DNA of 64,000 nucleotides from Trogon surrucura (taxonomy: Eukaryota; Chordata; Aves; Trogoniformes; Trogonidae). Position 1 is the first letter of the stretch. Each line of letters starts with the position of its first letter. Position numbers and translations under genes: made by a program. The DNA is taken from positions 10,062,001-10,126,000 of the forward strand of contig CM036626.1 in assembly GCA_020746105.1 (NCBI GenBank), written 5' to 3'. The notes below the pieces were generated by a model. That model was not told where the DNA came from. It saw nothing but the letters and a program-made list of their open reading frames with translations, and ran no database searches. Of this stretch, positions 9,726-20,172 are shown piece after piece.

Positions 9726-12700
9726 CTCCAGATGAATAAGCGGAATTAGAAGAAAGAAATAAAAATAGATCATACCTACCATTCCCATCTAGGCAGGAAA
9801 CATGCTTCAGAGATGGAGCAAGCTAGATAGACTGGTAAATAAATACACCTGCTTTATTAGGATGCAAAACTAATTCACATTAGCTGCGCTCTTATGGACC
9901 ATCTCTTGGCGTACAGGCACAAAACCTTTACCCCATATATACTTGATTATTTCTTTTTTTTATATAACATCATGCTAGTAGCATTCTTCCAACATGAACA
10001 GCACGCTTTGTTCTCCATCTTTGAGGCAGAGGTGCAGAGATGCAATTTCACAAAACCAGAAGACAAGGGCTTTTGAAAGATCAGGAACACTACTGTGTAT
10101 GGAATGGGACACATCTTTATTTTCAATAATATGGGGAGTCACAAAAGAGATGTAATTGGTAGCCCTGTTGTGTTCCAGTGTCAAAATACCAACCCCCCCA
10201 TCAGGGATGACTCGGAACACCACCCCTCTTCCATTTCATTTCACCTCTTCCTCTTTTGCCCAGTCCTCCTCCTCCTCCTGCTGCATGGCATTCCTTGGCT
10301 TTAGCCATGTGCTCCTCCTCTTCTCTTTGAGCTGAAAAGTCAAGAGAATGCATAGATGAGCACTGGAAAAAGTCACTAGAAAGTAAGTTGCTGATATTTA
10401 AAAACACAGGCTGGTTTAGAGAACTGTTTTTGCATGTATCTAAATCCATCTCTTCCCACAAGACACAAAAACATAACCGAATCTCAAACACACGTTGAAG
10501 AGCCCTTCCTGAGGGCAGCCCAAATTGGGGCATAAGTTAAAAGAAGAGAACCTACAGAAGGGCCATGTACTCAGGACAGCTCTGGGGCCCAGGAAATGGT
10601 GATAGCAGCAAGCTGACCCTGCAAACCAAAATTAAATCAGAGCCTGGGGAGATGAGATCCAGATTTTCCTGTGAGCAGAAGGTGGATGCTCGGTGGTGCT
10701 GCAGGCAGACAGCTTTTCAAAGGAGCTCCACACATGGGAACAAACATGTCTAAGACCCTCACACCCAACGGGGAGCTGCTGGGTGCTGAACACATCTGAA
10801 AATCTGGTGCTCGGAGTGGGCACTGAGCCCTGGCAAATCCAACTCCCAGCCCTGCTGAAAATCTGTCACCACATCGTCAATGTTAAAAGACAGGTTTTTC
10901 AAATAGGAAAAGTGCATTTATCACCCTCAGCAAACTCACGAACAACACAAGACATAATTGCTCAAATGTCAAATAAAAATTCTGGGCTGAGTAAACACCA
11001 CGCATGGACCTTTTTTGATCCCCAAATATGAACGCTTTAGAACAGGATGAGCATGTGGCCAGCGGGGCTGTAATGGAGAGTGCTTTGTATCCTTAACTAT
11101 ACCAGGCGTGATAAAGTGCCCACTATCATGAAAAAAAGCTCATCTGAAAGACAGAGGGAAACCAGATGGGAAAAGAGCGCAAACTCTCAGCAGGAATTTC
11201 AGGGATTTTTTTCTTTTTTTTGATCGCTTTCAATTTTTCCAAAATAAAGATCTCTCCCCACAGCTCAGGGCTAAACAGAAATACAGTCCCATCCACCTGA
11301 GGAATTCAGAGGGCAAGGCTGAAAGGCCAGGTTTAGCTTCAGTGCAGCCTCCCACGGCACCGGGTGGCTGTGAGCCCAGCCAAGGGGAGCATGCACCCGC
11401 AGCCCCTTCAGCACCACAGGAACCCACGGCTGCCGGGGTCTCTACCTCAGCTATTGCCAACTGCAGCACCTTGGTTACTTCTGATATCGCAATCCTTTCT
11501 GCTGCCCGGGCAAATGCTTCAGCAACTCTTTCTGTCTCTGGGTTTTCCAAGGCTTCCACCACTGTCGCAGTTGCTCCCTCAGGAGCGACCACCTTTCCAG
11601 TCGGACCTGCTCCCTCCGGGCTTTCCACCTCTCCTGATGCTGCTGCTTTTTCTACTCCTTCCACCTCGGCTGGTGATGCTGTTGCAACCTCCTCTGCTCT
11701 CTCTGGCATTGTGACAGCCAGCAGCTCCATGTCCCCTACAAGGTCACCAGCAGCTGGTGTAGCAGGAGGACCCTTTCCAGGGGACAGCACAGGCCTGCAG
11801 GGTCGGACGCCTGGCCTGGATCCTGTTGGGAGAAACAGAGAGTGTGAAGCAGCACAACTATAAACAAGTGCATTTCCTAGCATCATTGCAGGTGGACCGC
11901 TGACAGGTCCCAGAGCCAGGAAGGGCTGCCTTTCAACAGCTCATCTTCACCGTAGAGACAACGAACAAGAGACTGGCACCCAGAGTGTCCATGTGGTACG
12001 ACAGCTTTGATTCTTGGGTCCCAGCCTCATGTTCTCCTGTGGGTGGGAGCCACTCTCGTAGCCTGAGGCCAAGCACACAACTGTGTACCAAGACATTTCC
12101 AGTGCCTCACATCGGGTGATTTGTGCAGCATTCAGAGGTGAAGTGGTTCTTTCGCAAAACCCAGTTCATTAATATTCCATGAAAAAATAAAAATGTTTTC
12201 TCCACAGACAAAACAACATGAATTCCAAGGAATGTGCAAGTCAAACGTGTTTTTTCATACTGTCATACCCTGGTGAAATTCCTACAAAAAGAATCCAGAG
12301 GATATCCCCACAAGTAGGGAATAGCACGCTCGAGTCAGAAACATAATGTGTCTTCTCCCAAAGCTTCTGCCAATGCATCTTGCTTCCGATCTCCAGCACT
12401 CTCCCTGATGCAGCTTATTGCTTCCTCAGGCACACCTAGTCTGTTGCGCCTCAAAACTAAGGTTTCAACTGGGAAAATCCTCCCATGGTATTGAGAAGAT
12501 CAGCAGCTTGGGTGAAATTTTGACAATCAAATTATCCTTTCTGGAAAATGCACAAGGGGCATTGTTAGAAAAGATTCGTAACTGTCTAATATATATACAG
12601 ATATATTAATCAACTTTCATATTAGAAAGATCCCCTGCCAAACATGGGTTGCAGTGAAGTAAATGAGTAGTTCCCATAAAAAACTTTGAGAGGAGTCACA

Positions 12701-13839
12701 CCATAGATGCTACTCCTCCTTAGTAATTCCTACTCCAGTCTAGAAGTCAGAATGAGCCCGAGAGGTGATGCAGGGTAGAGCAAGTTGTATGAATTCAGAG
12801 TACAAGTTTCAGAGTCAGAAAGAGCCACTGGGTCTGCCCATACCCACTGGTTTGGGCAAAAATATAATAATAAAAAAATAAACAAATCACCATCTGATTA
12901 ATTCCTGTGCCTTTTGTCCCGTCTCTCCCACAGAGACCAGTGCAGGCACTGGCTTAACACCCAACTAACTTTTGGGCATAAGACTACACAGCAATACAAA
13001 GGGATTCCTGCAGCATGGAGGCATCCTCACGCTTGCTGAAACCCTGCCAGTACACCACCAGGGTTTGGCACAGCTCACCAACCCCCTGCACACCTCCACG
13101 GGCAGTCCCAAGAAAGGGACAAGTAACACTTGTCAGATGTGCTGAGCAACTGCGATCGGCGGGGGACCCTGATGTAAGCACACAGAAGATACTGGCTGTT
13201 CCCAGCTCACAGATGCTCCACACACCACTAACAGGGAACTGGGGCAGGCCTGATGAAATGGTGATGACATGGCTGTTCAATGCCATTTAGCATCAGTAAT
13301 TGAAAAAGAAGAGGAAAAATAAGGTGGAAAGCTCTGAAATGGCAGGATGGAATAAACAAGGGGCGCTGGGGTCAGAAAAGGGGGAAAACGGTAGAGAAAA
13401 AAGGAAAAATAAGAGCTGAGAAGGTAGAGAGGAAAAACTGGAGGAAAGGAAACCAGGCTGCAGATTGCCCCTGCTAAGATGGGAGTTGTGCCCAACTGTG
13501 CTTAGAGAGAAGACCAGGGGTCGAAAGCCACCTGAAGCACCCCGCCACGCACACCTACATCCTTGTGGACATAAGTCAGTCACTTGCTCCTGCCATTGAA
13601 CAAGCTACCTGCATATCTGCTTCATTAAATAGTAACCCTGTAGGTCTGCTGACAAGAACATACTTCTCTCTCCTTTGGTAATTAGCCCTGAAGGCTGGTC
13701 ACGCTCACTGGCCATGAAACGCTGCAACAAGCAGCCTTTTCATGCCACAAGCTTTACCTTTGTCCCTGTCTGTTCCCATCAGCCTGGCGAAGGCAGGCAC
13801 GATGCCTGCCCGGCGCTGGCGCTCCTCGGCCGCATTCAT
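9645..13839 (-). CDS. Uncharacterised four-coding-exon protein gene, predicted 207 aa
   Basis: The spliced coding sequence joins 13839-13758, 11822-11446, 10331-10245 and 9722-9645 on the minus strand. I do not recognise the product and assign no function. What is seen: every internal boundary is AG/GT with a pyrimidine-rich acceptor, the phases match at all three junctions (1, 0, 0), and the frame stays open from ATG to TAG. The protein starts with a basic segment (MNAAEERQRRAGIV). Residues about 29-120 are a low-complexity Ala/Glu/Val/Pro/Gly region. Residues about 124-160 are helix-prone (ERVAEAFARAAERIAISEV and onward). An acidic patch follows (QQEEEEDWAKEEE), and the last 12 residues are basic (KRKAEVQKKFKK). 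There is no signal peptide or membrane span. A soluble, possibly nuclear or cytoskeletal, protein is an inference. Alternatives are a longer protein with more 5' coding exons, or a lineage-specific gene. The model rests on reading splice sites by eye, not on transcript data. Confidence 0.66.
10245..10331 (-). CDS. Exon 4: 29-codon acidic exon
   Basis: The acceptor is CATTCTCTTGACTTTTCAG|CTC and the donor is GAAGAG|GTGAAA. The exon is exactly 87 bases and is in phase 0 at both ends. It reads LKEKRRSTWLKPRNAM, then QQEEEEDWAKEEE. A basic first half is followed by a Glu-rich second half that includes a run of GAG codons. It joins exon 3 and exon 5 without breaking the frame. The GAG run could vary in length between individuals. 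Confidence 0.66.
11446..11822 (-). CDS. Exon 3: main coding exon, Ala/Glu-rich
   Basis: The acceptor is CACTCTCTGTTTCTCCCAACAG, immediately followed by GATCC. The donor is GCTGAG|GTAGAG. The 377 bases give two bases completing a Gly codon with exon 2, then 125 codons from SRPGVRPC to LQLAIAE, ending in phase 0. The N-terminal part is low complexity with many Ala, Glu, Val, Pro and Gly residues. The last 35 residues are a charged amphipathic-looking stretch. The frame stays open beyond the donor to a stop at 11230, so intron retention would give a different C-terminus. The opposite strand is also open here because the exon is GC-rich. I judge the minus strand to be the coding one because only it has bordering splice sites and neighbouring exons that match in phase. 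Confidence 0.68.
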
Positions 13840-13949
13840 GCTCTCGCCTTGCCGAGACGGGCTCAGACATCTCTCAACAGGGTAGATATGAGCTCGCTGG
13901 GACAGTTGGCTGGTGACCGCAGAAACCAGGAATTCTCAGCCCTTTCCTT
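13758..13949 (-). CDS. Exon 2: 5' UTR plus first coding segment
   Basis: The acceptor follows a strong tract (CCCTTGTTTTCTCAAGCAG), so the exon begins at 13949. The donor AAAG|GTAAAG ends it at 13758. The main ATG is at 13839-13837 with A at -3. Twenty-seven codons plus one base follow, encoding MNAAEERQRRAGIVPAF and then ARLMGTDRDK. An in-frame TGA lies near the 5' end of the exon, between the acceptor and the ATG, which argues that this ATG is the true start. An earlier out-of-frame ATG at 13870 would open a short overlapping frame. If the weaker acceptor before 13896 were used instead, the frame would be open upstream for 19 further codons and the protein could start in another exon. The segment is CpG-rich compared with its surroundings. 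Confidence 0.62.
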
Positions 13950-14050
13950 CTGCTTGAGAAAAAACAAGGGCAGGCTCAGGAGCGGCACTTCGCTGCCAGC
14001 CAGCCTGAGACAGCTGCAATTCGATATGCTGGGAAGAGGAAGGGTCTTAC

Positions 14051-14160
14051 GAGGCTCCAGAGATCCAGGAGAGGAAGCACAGGGTTTTGTGTGAGGAGCT
14101 GGACAGGAACTGAAGGCTCAGCCCTTCTCCAGAAGGCCAGGGACTCTGTTTGCTCAGCAA
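14051..14160 (-). other. Candidate noncoding first exon of the 207-aa gene
   Basis: A strong donor (GAGCCTC|GTAAGA) ends a possible exon at 14051. A 101-base intron (14050-13950) would join it to the acceptor of exon 2. The 5' edge cannot be placed. A TTCCTGTCCAG acceptor just upstream would make it a short internal exon instead. No TATA box and no CpG island are evident upstream. Short first introns are common in birds, but this link is an inference. Confidence 0.35.
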
Positions 14161-14700
14161 ACCTCACCCCAGGTTTGAGCTGCTTTCTCTCACTTATGCC
14201 ACCAAGAGCAGGACTTCTCTACCCACTGCACCTGCCAGTTGTGACAAGGCTCTGGCTCCAGTTAGTGATACAGTCATAAGAGCAATAAAAGACCCAAACC
14301 CATTTTCACAAATACAGAACTCCTCCCAAAGTTCCTGCAGCATGGGCTGAGAGTTAAGCTAAAGCTACCACGAACTCAGTATAAAGGATTAAAATGTTTG
14401 TTGTTTTTTGGTGGTTTTGTTTCTTTTCTTTCTAAATCTGTCACCTTGTCGAAAAACAAAGGAGGCAGTTTAGCAACACTTACTCCTTTCAAAGACATTA
14501 GGAGCCTGAAAAGAAGCACATATAGCACACAGCCCTGGCTTTATGATCACATTTTCCCTCAAAAATATTTTGGAGATAAATTCCAGGCACCTCAGCAAGA
14601 AGAACAGTGCAAAGATGAAAACCACATATATTTCCCAGTATTTCTGGGTAGCCTGTTCCAACAGTGAGACCATGGACCTGGGAATGAACCTTCAGCTTTT
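14161..14700. other. Region 5' of the gene, no clear promoter
   Basis: This is the expected upstream region of the minus-strand gene. It lacks a CpG island and an obvious TATA box. An 89-codon plus-strand ORF at 14398-14667 has no other support. Confidence 0.4.
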
Positions 14701-14704
14701 CTCT

Positions 14705-14790
14705 AACTTGAGGTAAGACCTTGAGTAAGTCCCACCTGCCTCTTCTGGCCTGCGTTCCCTCAACTGTAATACTCTGTTAGTGGCAATGAC
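14705..14790 (+). mobile_element. MIR-type SINE fragment
   Basis: AGACCTTGAGTAAGTCCCAC, then CTGCCTC, CGTTCCCTCAACTGTAATAC, follows the MIR core order (ACCTTGGGCAAGTCACTT, CTCTGTGCCT, CAGTTTCCTCATCTGTAAAA) with many changes. Confidence 0.5.
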
Positions 14791-17700
14791 TGAGAATTAG
14801 AAAAGGTTTTTCCTTGTTTTATGGTGTCTGGTCCCTGCAAGTACAATTTTTTCCAAGTACCTTGCTGCCTGCAGAGTTTTCGTATAGGTACATATTAGCA
14901 TTTTGACCCACATTTGCACGGGGGCCAATTTAACTTCATAACCTCCCATTCAATCTCATAAATTGCCTCTAAACCACCAGCACATCACCTGTGCTGTCCC
15001 CCCCAGAGCAGGCTGGCAGGCTTTTGGATCAAGCCACCATTCAGCTGCACCATTTTGTCAAAGTCCGTCACCTCCCTGCCCGGATCACTTCAGTGCCAGG
15101 TCTGCACACTAAGAGCATTCTCATCCCAGGCTGCTTTTCCCAAGCACTCACATACCTTGCCCAAGACTGTGCAATTTAGGTGCCTCTCACTTGCTGTACC
15201 AGCCCTGCTTTCCCTCATCGGAGCCCAGGCTGAGGTCTGTTTTATGCTCTAAGGCAATTTCATCCATTCTGGGTTTGCAAAGCCCCTTGTTAAAATCTCT
15301 CCCACCACTTGGCAGCCGTGTAGTTTGCCCCCAGCCCATTTGTTTATGTCTGACTAATGTTCATTGCTTCAAAATGAGTTTGAAGCGAATGCTGTGTCTC
15401 CCAATTAAATGTTTGATGGAATGACATCAAAACTAAAACAGACAGAAAAAAATTATTTCCCTTTAATAGGCTGACCACATTGTACAAAACTCACTATTAT
15501 AAGACTCTGGTTGCTTAGAATTTTGCCAGACTTTAATCTTGTGAATTAAAGCTTTCCGTGCTGGTTGTCTGTCCCGGCTGGAATTCAGGGTGAAAATTTC
15601 AGCTAATGCAGTTCATCCACTACAAGAAAACTTTTTACCCAAGTTAAAAACCCAACAACAAACAACTGATATTTTTTGCAAGCATTTGGCTGAACAGTCT
15701 TCAGTACTACAGTTTGGAGCAAATTTTAAAATTTGGCAGTAAGGTCGCAAAGGTGCCAGGGACTAATTTTTTGCAGGAAGAGTAATGTATCTTTGGCCAA
15801 GCTATGAGCCACTAAAAATTCAGTTTGTACCTGCTCTGTAGTGATTTGTGATAGTTTGCAGCAAAAATATTTTTCAAAGTCCTGACTTCATAATCTGGAT
15901 ATTCTTTTTGTGCAGTTTGGTTTTCCTTAATGTAATCGATAAAAATAGCCAGTGACCTTTACTGACATCTAAACAGGCTCCCAGTTTCCTTCCATGGTTT
16001 GAAGGCTTAAACAATAGCCCCAAAGAAATGACTCAATACTACACACACATGTACTTGATGCCTGGGAAATTGCTGGTTGTTGGTCAGCAGGAACAAGGAG
16101 ATTCAGATACTTCTAACGTGTGGTGGGTTTGAGCAGTTTGGGGGATTGAGTCACGAAAGGTCAGTGTCCCCCCAGCCACTGCTCTCCGCCCCAAGCAGCG
16201 CGAGGATGCCCACAAGTCTTGGGTGAAAGAGAACCTGAGGGAAAAAATGTTCTGGGTTGCCAGGGCACTTGGTGGCTAACCTCACCACACTCTTGGCATA
16301 ACGCCTTCCATGCAGGGAGTCTCACGACTTCTTAGCACAGGCTGCTAAAATATTTCAGCGTGGCAAAGTAGAGGATTTGTGCTCCTGATTCCTATGCGTA
16401 GGGCAGGAGCATTAAATTACCCTCATTCTTAAAGGAGAAAAATTTCAGAATCCTATCGGGCAAAGTTCACCTGACACCAGTTTTTAACATGCGTCTGTAA
16501 CCTCAACCAGAAAGAAACCTTCAGCAGCTCAGCTGGTGGAACTGTTGCCCTTAGACCACAAGCAACGTGTCTGAAACCCAAGAGAGGAAATATGCAGGTT
16601 TCTGAAAGGTTCCACGATTCTGGAAGTGGGGTCAACCTCCTGCCTGACAGTCACAATACAACAACCTCCAGTGTTCAAGGAATGTGGACAGTTTGCAAGA
16701 GAGTTATGTTGTCTCTCCCAAACCCCTGTCTCCTAAGAACTTCTTTTCTATATACCTGCCAAGGCTGCTATTTACCCAACACAGCCATAGCACTTGGGTC
16801 ATTAAACAATACTGATGGCAATGCCCAGAGAACTCCAAGCACCTATTGTAGTATCACTGAATTCCTCCTTTGATCACCATGGTCAGAAATATCTGATTTT
16901 TATCACTCTCTAATAGCTCCCAATCAACTTTAAGAAGTTACCACAATGTTTATGGTAGAACCTTTGTCAGGCCAGGGTAATCATTGACAAAACCAGAACA
17001 GCAGATCTCACTGGCTCAGCATTGTCAGTCATATGTGACCTCCTCTGCAGACTCGCTACTCCAGCGACAGGCTTTCAGCTTCCATGTGGAAGACTACTAT
17101 GCCTGTGTCAGAGCAGAAAAATCTGTAAAAGCCATTTTCTGGGCTTCCTGCAAAAGCCTGCAGAGATTAAAGGGGAAGAAATTTGAAGCACGTTTGAATC
17201 ATTTCTGGAGGGCATGCACTCCCAAGCATAAACCAGAAACCTCCATGTTCATATGTTGCTACTAGATGTTCAAGAGAAACATCTCTCCCACACCTAAGAC
17301 ACAGACTCTTCCTTGCCAAATTCTGCGACTCTTTATTTGTATCCCAGGCAACGTTCACAAATCTAGCAATATTTTCAGTTGCTGTTATGACCTAGAGATA
17401 CCTCTACTCACCCCCACCTCCCCGAGATGGTCTAGTTGACACGTATCTACCTGAACTCCACTGCAGCTTCTCATTCAGCAGGTGCTTAGCATTGAAAGCT
17501 GTTGTTTCAGACTCAAAGTGCTCATATGCCTCAAAGTTTACCTAACCTCTTCAGTCATACCAGTTTGACTAATAAAAGACCTACAAGCCTTGTCCAGCAG
17601 CAGAGAGACATATCTTGTCTGATTCCCAAATTTGTCAGACAAAAGGAAACGAAAACCCAGTACTCTGATGAATGCTTCTAAAAACAAAAAGGTCAAAAGA

Positions 17701-20049
17701 AAGTAATCTGAAATTAAGTTTACAAAACACAAGAATTATGGAAGTTAATACTATTTTACAAATTTCTGGGTTTTTTTTTCTGTATGCTGATATATTGCTC
17801 ACAAGAGCTTTCTTATTCTCAAAAACTCCTAAGAAATTTGCAAGAACCAAAAACACTGGAAGTGAGCTTTAGTACCAAGACTAGGACCAAGACTTCTCCA
17901 GGTGAGGAAGACACCCATCAACACCCATGACAGCTTGTTTCAGTGAAAACAAAAGTTATCCTTGCTTTTGGATGCATTTTGTAAAACTAGGGATGATTAT
18001 AACCCAGCCGCAACATATTTAATGAACCACAATGAGCGGTTGACAGGTCACTTCAGCAAAAGAAAGATCAAATTTGCCACAGCCATTTGAAGAGGGAGCA
18101 TGTTTAGGTAATCATAAGTTACATAATTACATGATTAATGCCCTAGTTTGTAGGTAGTCAAAACCTAGTAATAATACATGTAATAACTTGTCTAATCCAA
18201 CTCTTTAATGTGTAGTTATAACCCTGTGTTTGGATAAGAATGTCTCTATTACCTAAGTGGTGATGTACGCTCTGCGAACTCCTGGACTGGCACTAAAGCA
18301 CCAGGCATGATCTAGAGGCAACTCAGTGGATTCGAGGGGCAGCTGCACGGTGTATCAGCCAACTCAGGGGACTTTCTAAAGGGTTAAACAATAATTGTAG
18401 TTTACAAAACTTGCACGTTCCTGAGGAGTGAGAAAAAAGAAGAAAACTATACACTTTAAAGGAAGCACTTAAGAGTGGGCAGGTTGGTATAACCAGCGCA
18501 GGAAAGACAAAGCAAAAGCCAAAGAGCATATTCATTTCACATAAGAGAGCAGCTGCATATTCTGGTGGAAGTGCTGCACATCCAGATCCCTCAGTTACAG
18601 ATCAGAAACCAAATAGTCCAGGTACTTTACCTTGTATAATTATTAAATCATAAGGACTTCCATTATTTGGTGCATGTTGGGAGTTTTGCAGACTTTCAGT
18701 GCTCCTACTCAAATCATCCAAGCAACCACATGATTAAGCTAAATTCCCTTTAAAGAAAATCTTTATTTAATACTTAAACAAAAACACGGAGCTCTAAAAC
18801 ATTAAAGTGTTCTTTAATGACCGTTGTGGCAGTATGAGAGCCAGATGCAAGCTGCTCTCTGCTGTCCAAGCGCAGCTTCCCATGAGCAATACTCTGCATG
18901 ACAGAAACCCTTCCAGCAACAAGTCTGACAGCACAGAGCAGCTCCACAACATTTGTCCGTTCACTGGAGCGACTCCTCGACCCAACGTTCGGCCAGAGAG
19001 AACACTCATCTCCTCTTGCTCTGGGTGGGAGAAGAAGGACCCAAACTCTCCTTCATTAACTCCTTAACAAAACCAGCCTCATATTACAACAGCCACTGAA
19101 TCGCATCAGCTGCTCATTGCACCAAACTGCAGTGGCTCTCAGAGCTGCTTTTGGACTCTGTCTCTTCCCACTGAAGCCACCGGGCATCTTGCTAAGTAAC
19201 AAACAGGAAAAGGCTTTGGACCATACAGAGGCTGTATGGCAGCAAAGTCCATAGAGGGTATGCACAAAGAAAGAGTAATTGAACCTTCTCCAGAAAGCAG
19301 CTGTCTGTTTACTAGTTAGACAATAAACATTTAGGAGTAATAAATAATGAACACCCATTCTCCCAGGAAAACCTTTACGAATCAATAATATATATTGATA
19401 TACCAAGCTTTTCATTCAATGAGCTCTAATTACTGAAAAGCCCACAGAAGCAAGTAACCAGACTGCTCTCAGAGGACACCTGAAAAGCTCTCCTCTAATC
19501 ACCACACCGCATCAGAGAAGCAGAATTAGAAAAATTCAAGCAAATCCCTACTGGACTCATATAGGAAGCTCTAATCCAACCCTACCGTCTACTGAGAAAT
19601 TATATTTTTGAAGGAAAAGGATCTGTCTCCCATCATGGAAGTTTCTTCCAGCGTCTGAGCTGAGCCAAGTGCAAATGAAACCTTGAACCTGTGCCCAGCA
19701 TGATCATCAAGAATTGAAATTTTCGAGTTAGGACAATACAAAAGATGCCAATAAAAATTTCTTTATTGCAAGCCCTGTTCTGATGCATAAATCTTGCCCC
19801 ACTTCCAGCCCAAGCTGGGCTATGCCAAATCCACAGGGAGACCCCACTCACGGTATTTCTGACACAAGCCAGGGAGCAGTTGAAGTTACAAAAGACAGTT
19901 CTCATGAGAATCTCGGATCAAAGAAACCCACCTCCATTTGCATGAACTTTTAGATAAACATCCAAAAAAGGTTTAAAGTTCACTGAGGGACTGACCCTTT
20001 TCTGCAGTCACCCTCACACAAATCCTGTATTTGCCATTTGTCTTTATGG
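14791..20049. other. Noncoding stretch, no gene seen
   Basis: No splice-consistent exon chain was found. A strong minus-strand donor at about 15160 (GGGCAAG|GTATGT) and a plus-strand donor at about 17900 (CTCCAG|GTGAGG) lack convincing partners. 15420-16080 and 17640-18240 are AT-rich. Confidence 0.45.
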
Positions 20050-20172
20050 GTGGTAAGGTCTTTAGGGCAGGCACCAGGACTTCCTATGCATTAGCAAAAT
20101 GCCAGCAGCATCAACCTCTGGTTCTAAATGGAGCCTGTGTGTCCTGACACAGTATAAATAAAATTCATAATC
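20050..20172 (+). mobile_element. Ancient amniote retroelement 3' tail (MIR/L2-like)
   Basis: GTAAGGTCTTTAGGGCAGGC, then ACCAGGACTTCCTATGCATT and a tail ending CAGTATAAATAAAATTCA, follows the conserved 3' tail order seen in old amniote SINEs (GTAAGCTCTTTGGGGCAGGG, GTCTCTT, AATACAAATAA). Exact subfamily is uncertain. Confidence 0.5.

Noticed and set aside
9600..9740. Alternative frame through the last exon ending in FEWHE
   Set aside because: It is open and looks coding-like, but it would need a different phase from exon 4. The frame ending KKFKK is the one that matches.
9776..9832. Possible extra exon between exons 4 and 5
   Set aside because: It has fair splice sites, but it would leave an intron of about 50 bases before exon 5 and brings an early stop in the phase set by exon 4.
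11342..11863. 173-codon plus-strand ORF opposite exon 3
   Set aside because: It is the antisense of a GC-rich coding exon. It has no splice signals on the plus strand, and its Ser/Thr/Ala-rich translation is the expected mirror of the Ala/Glu-rich minus-strand frame.
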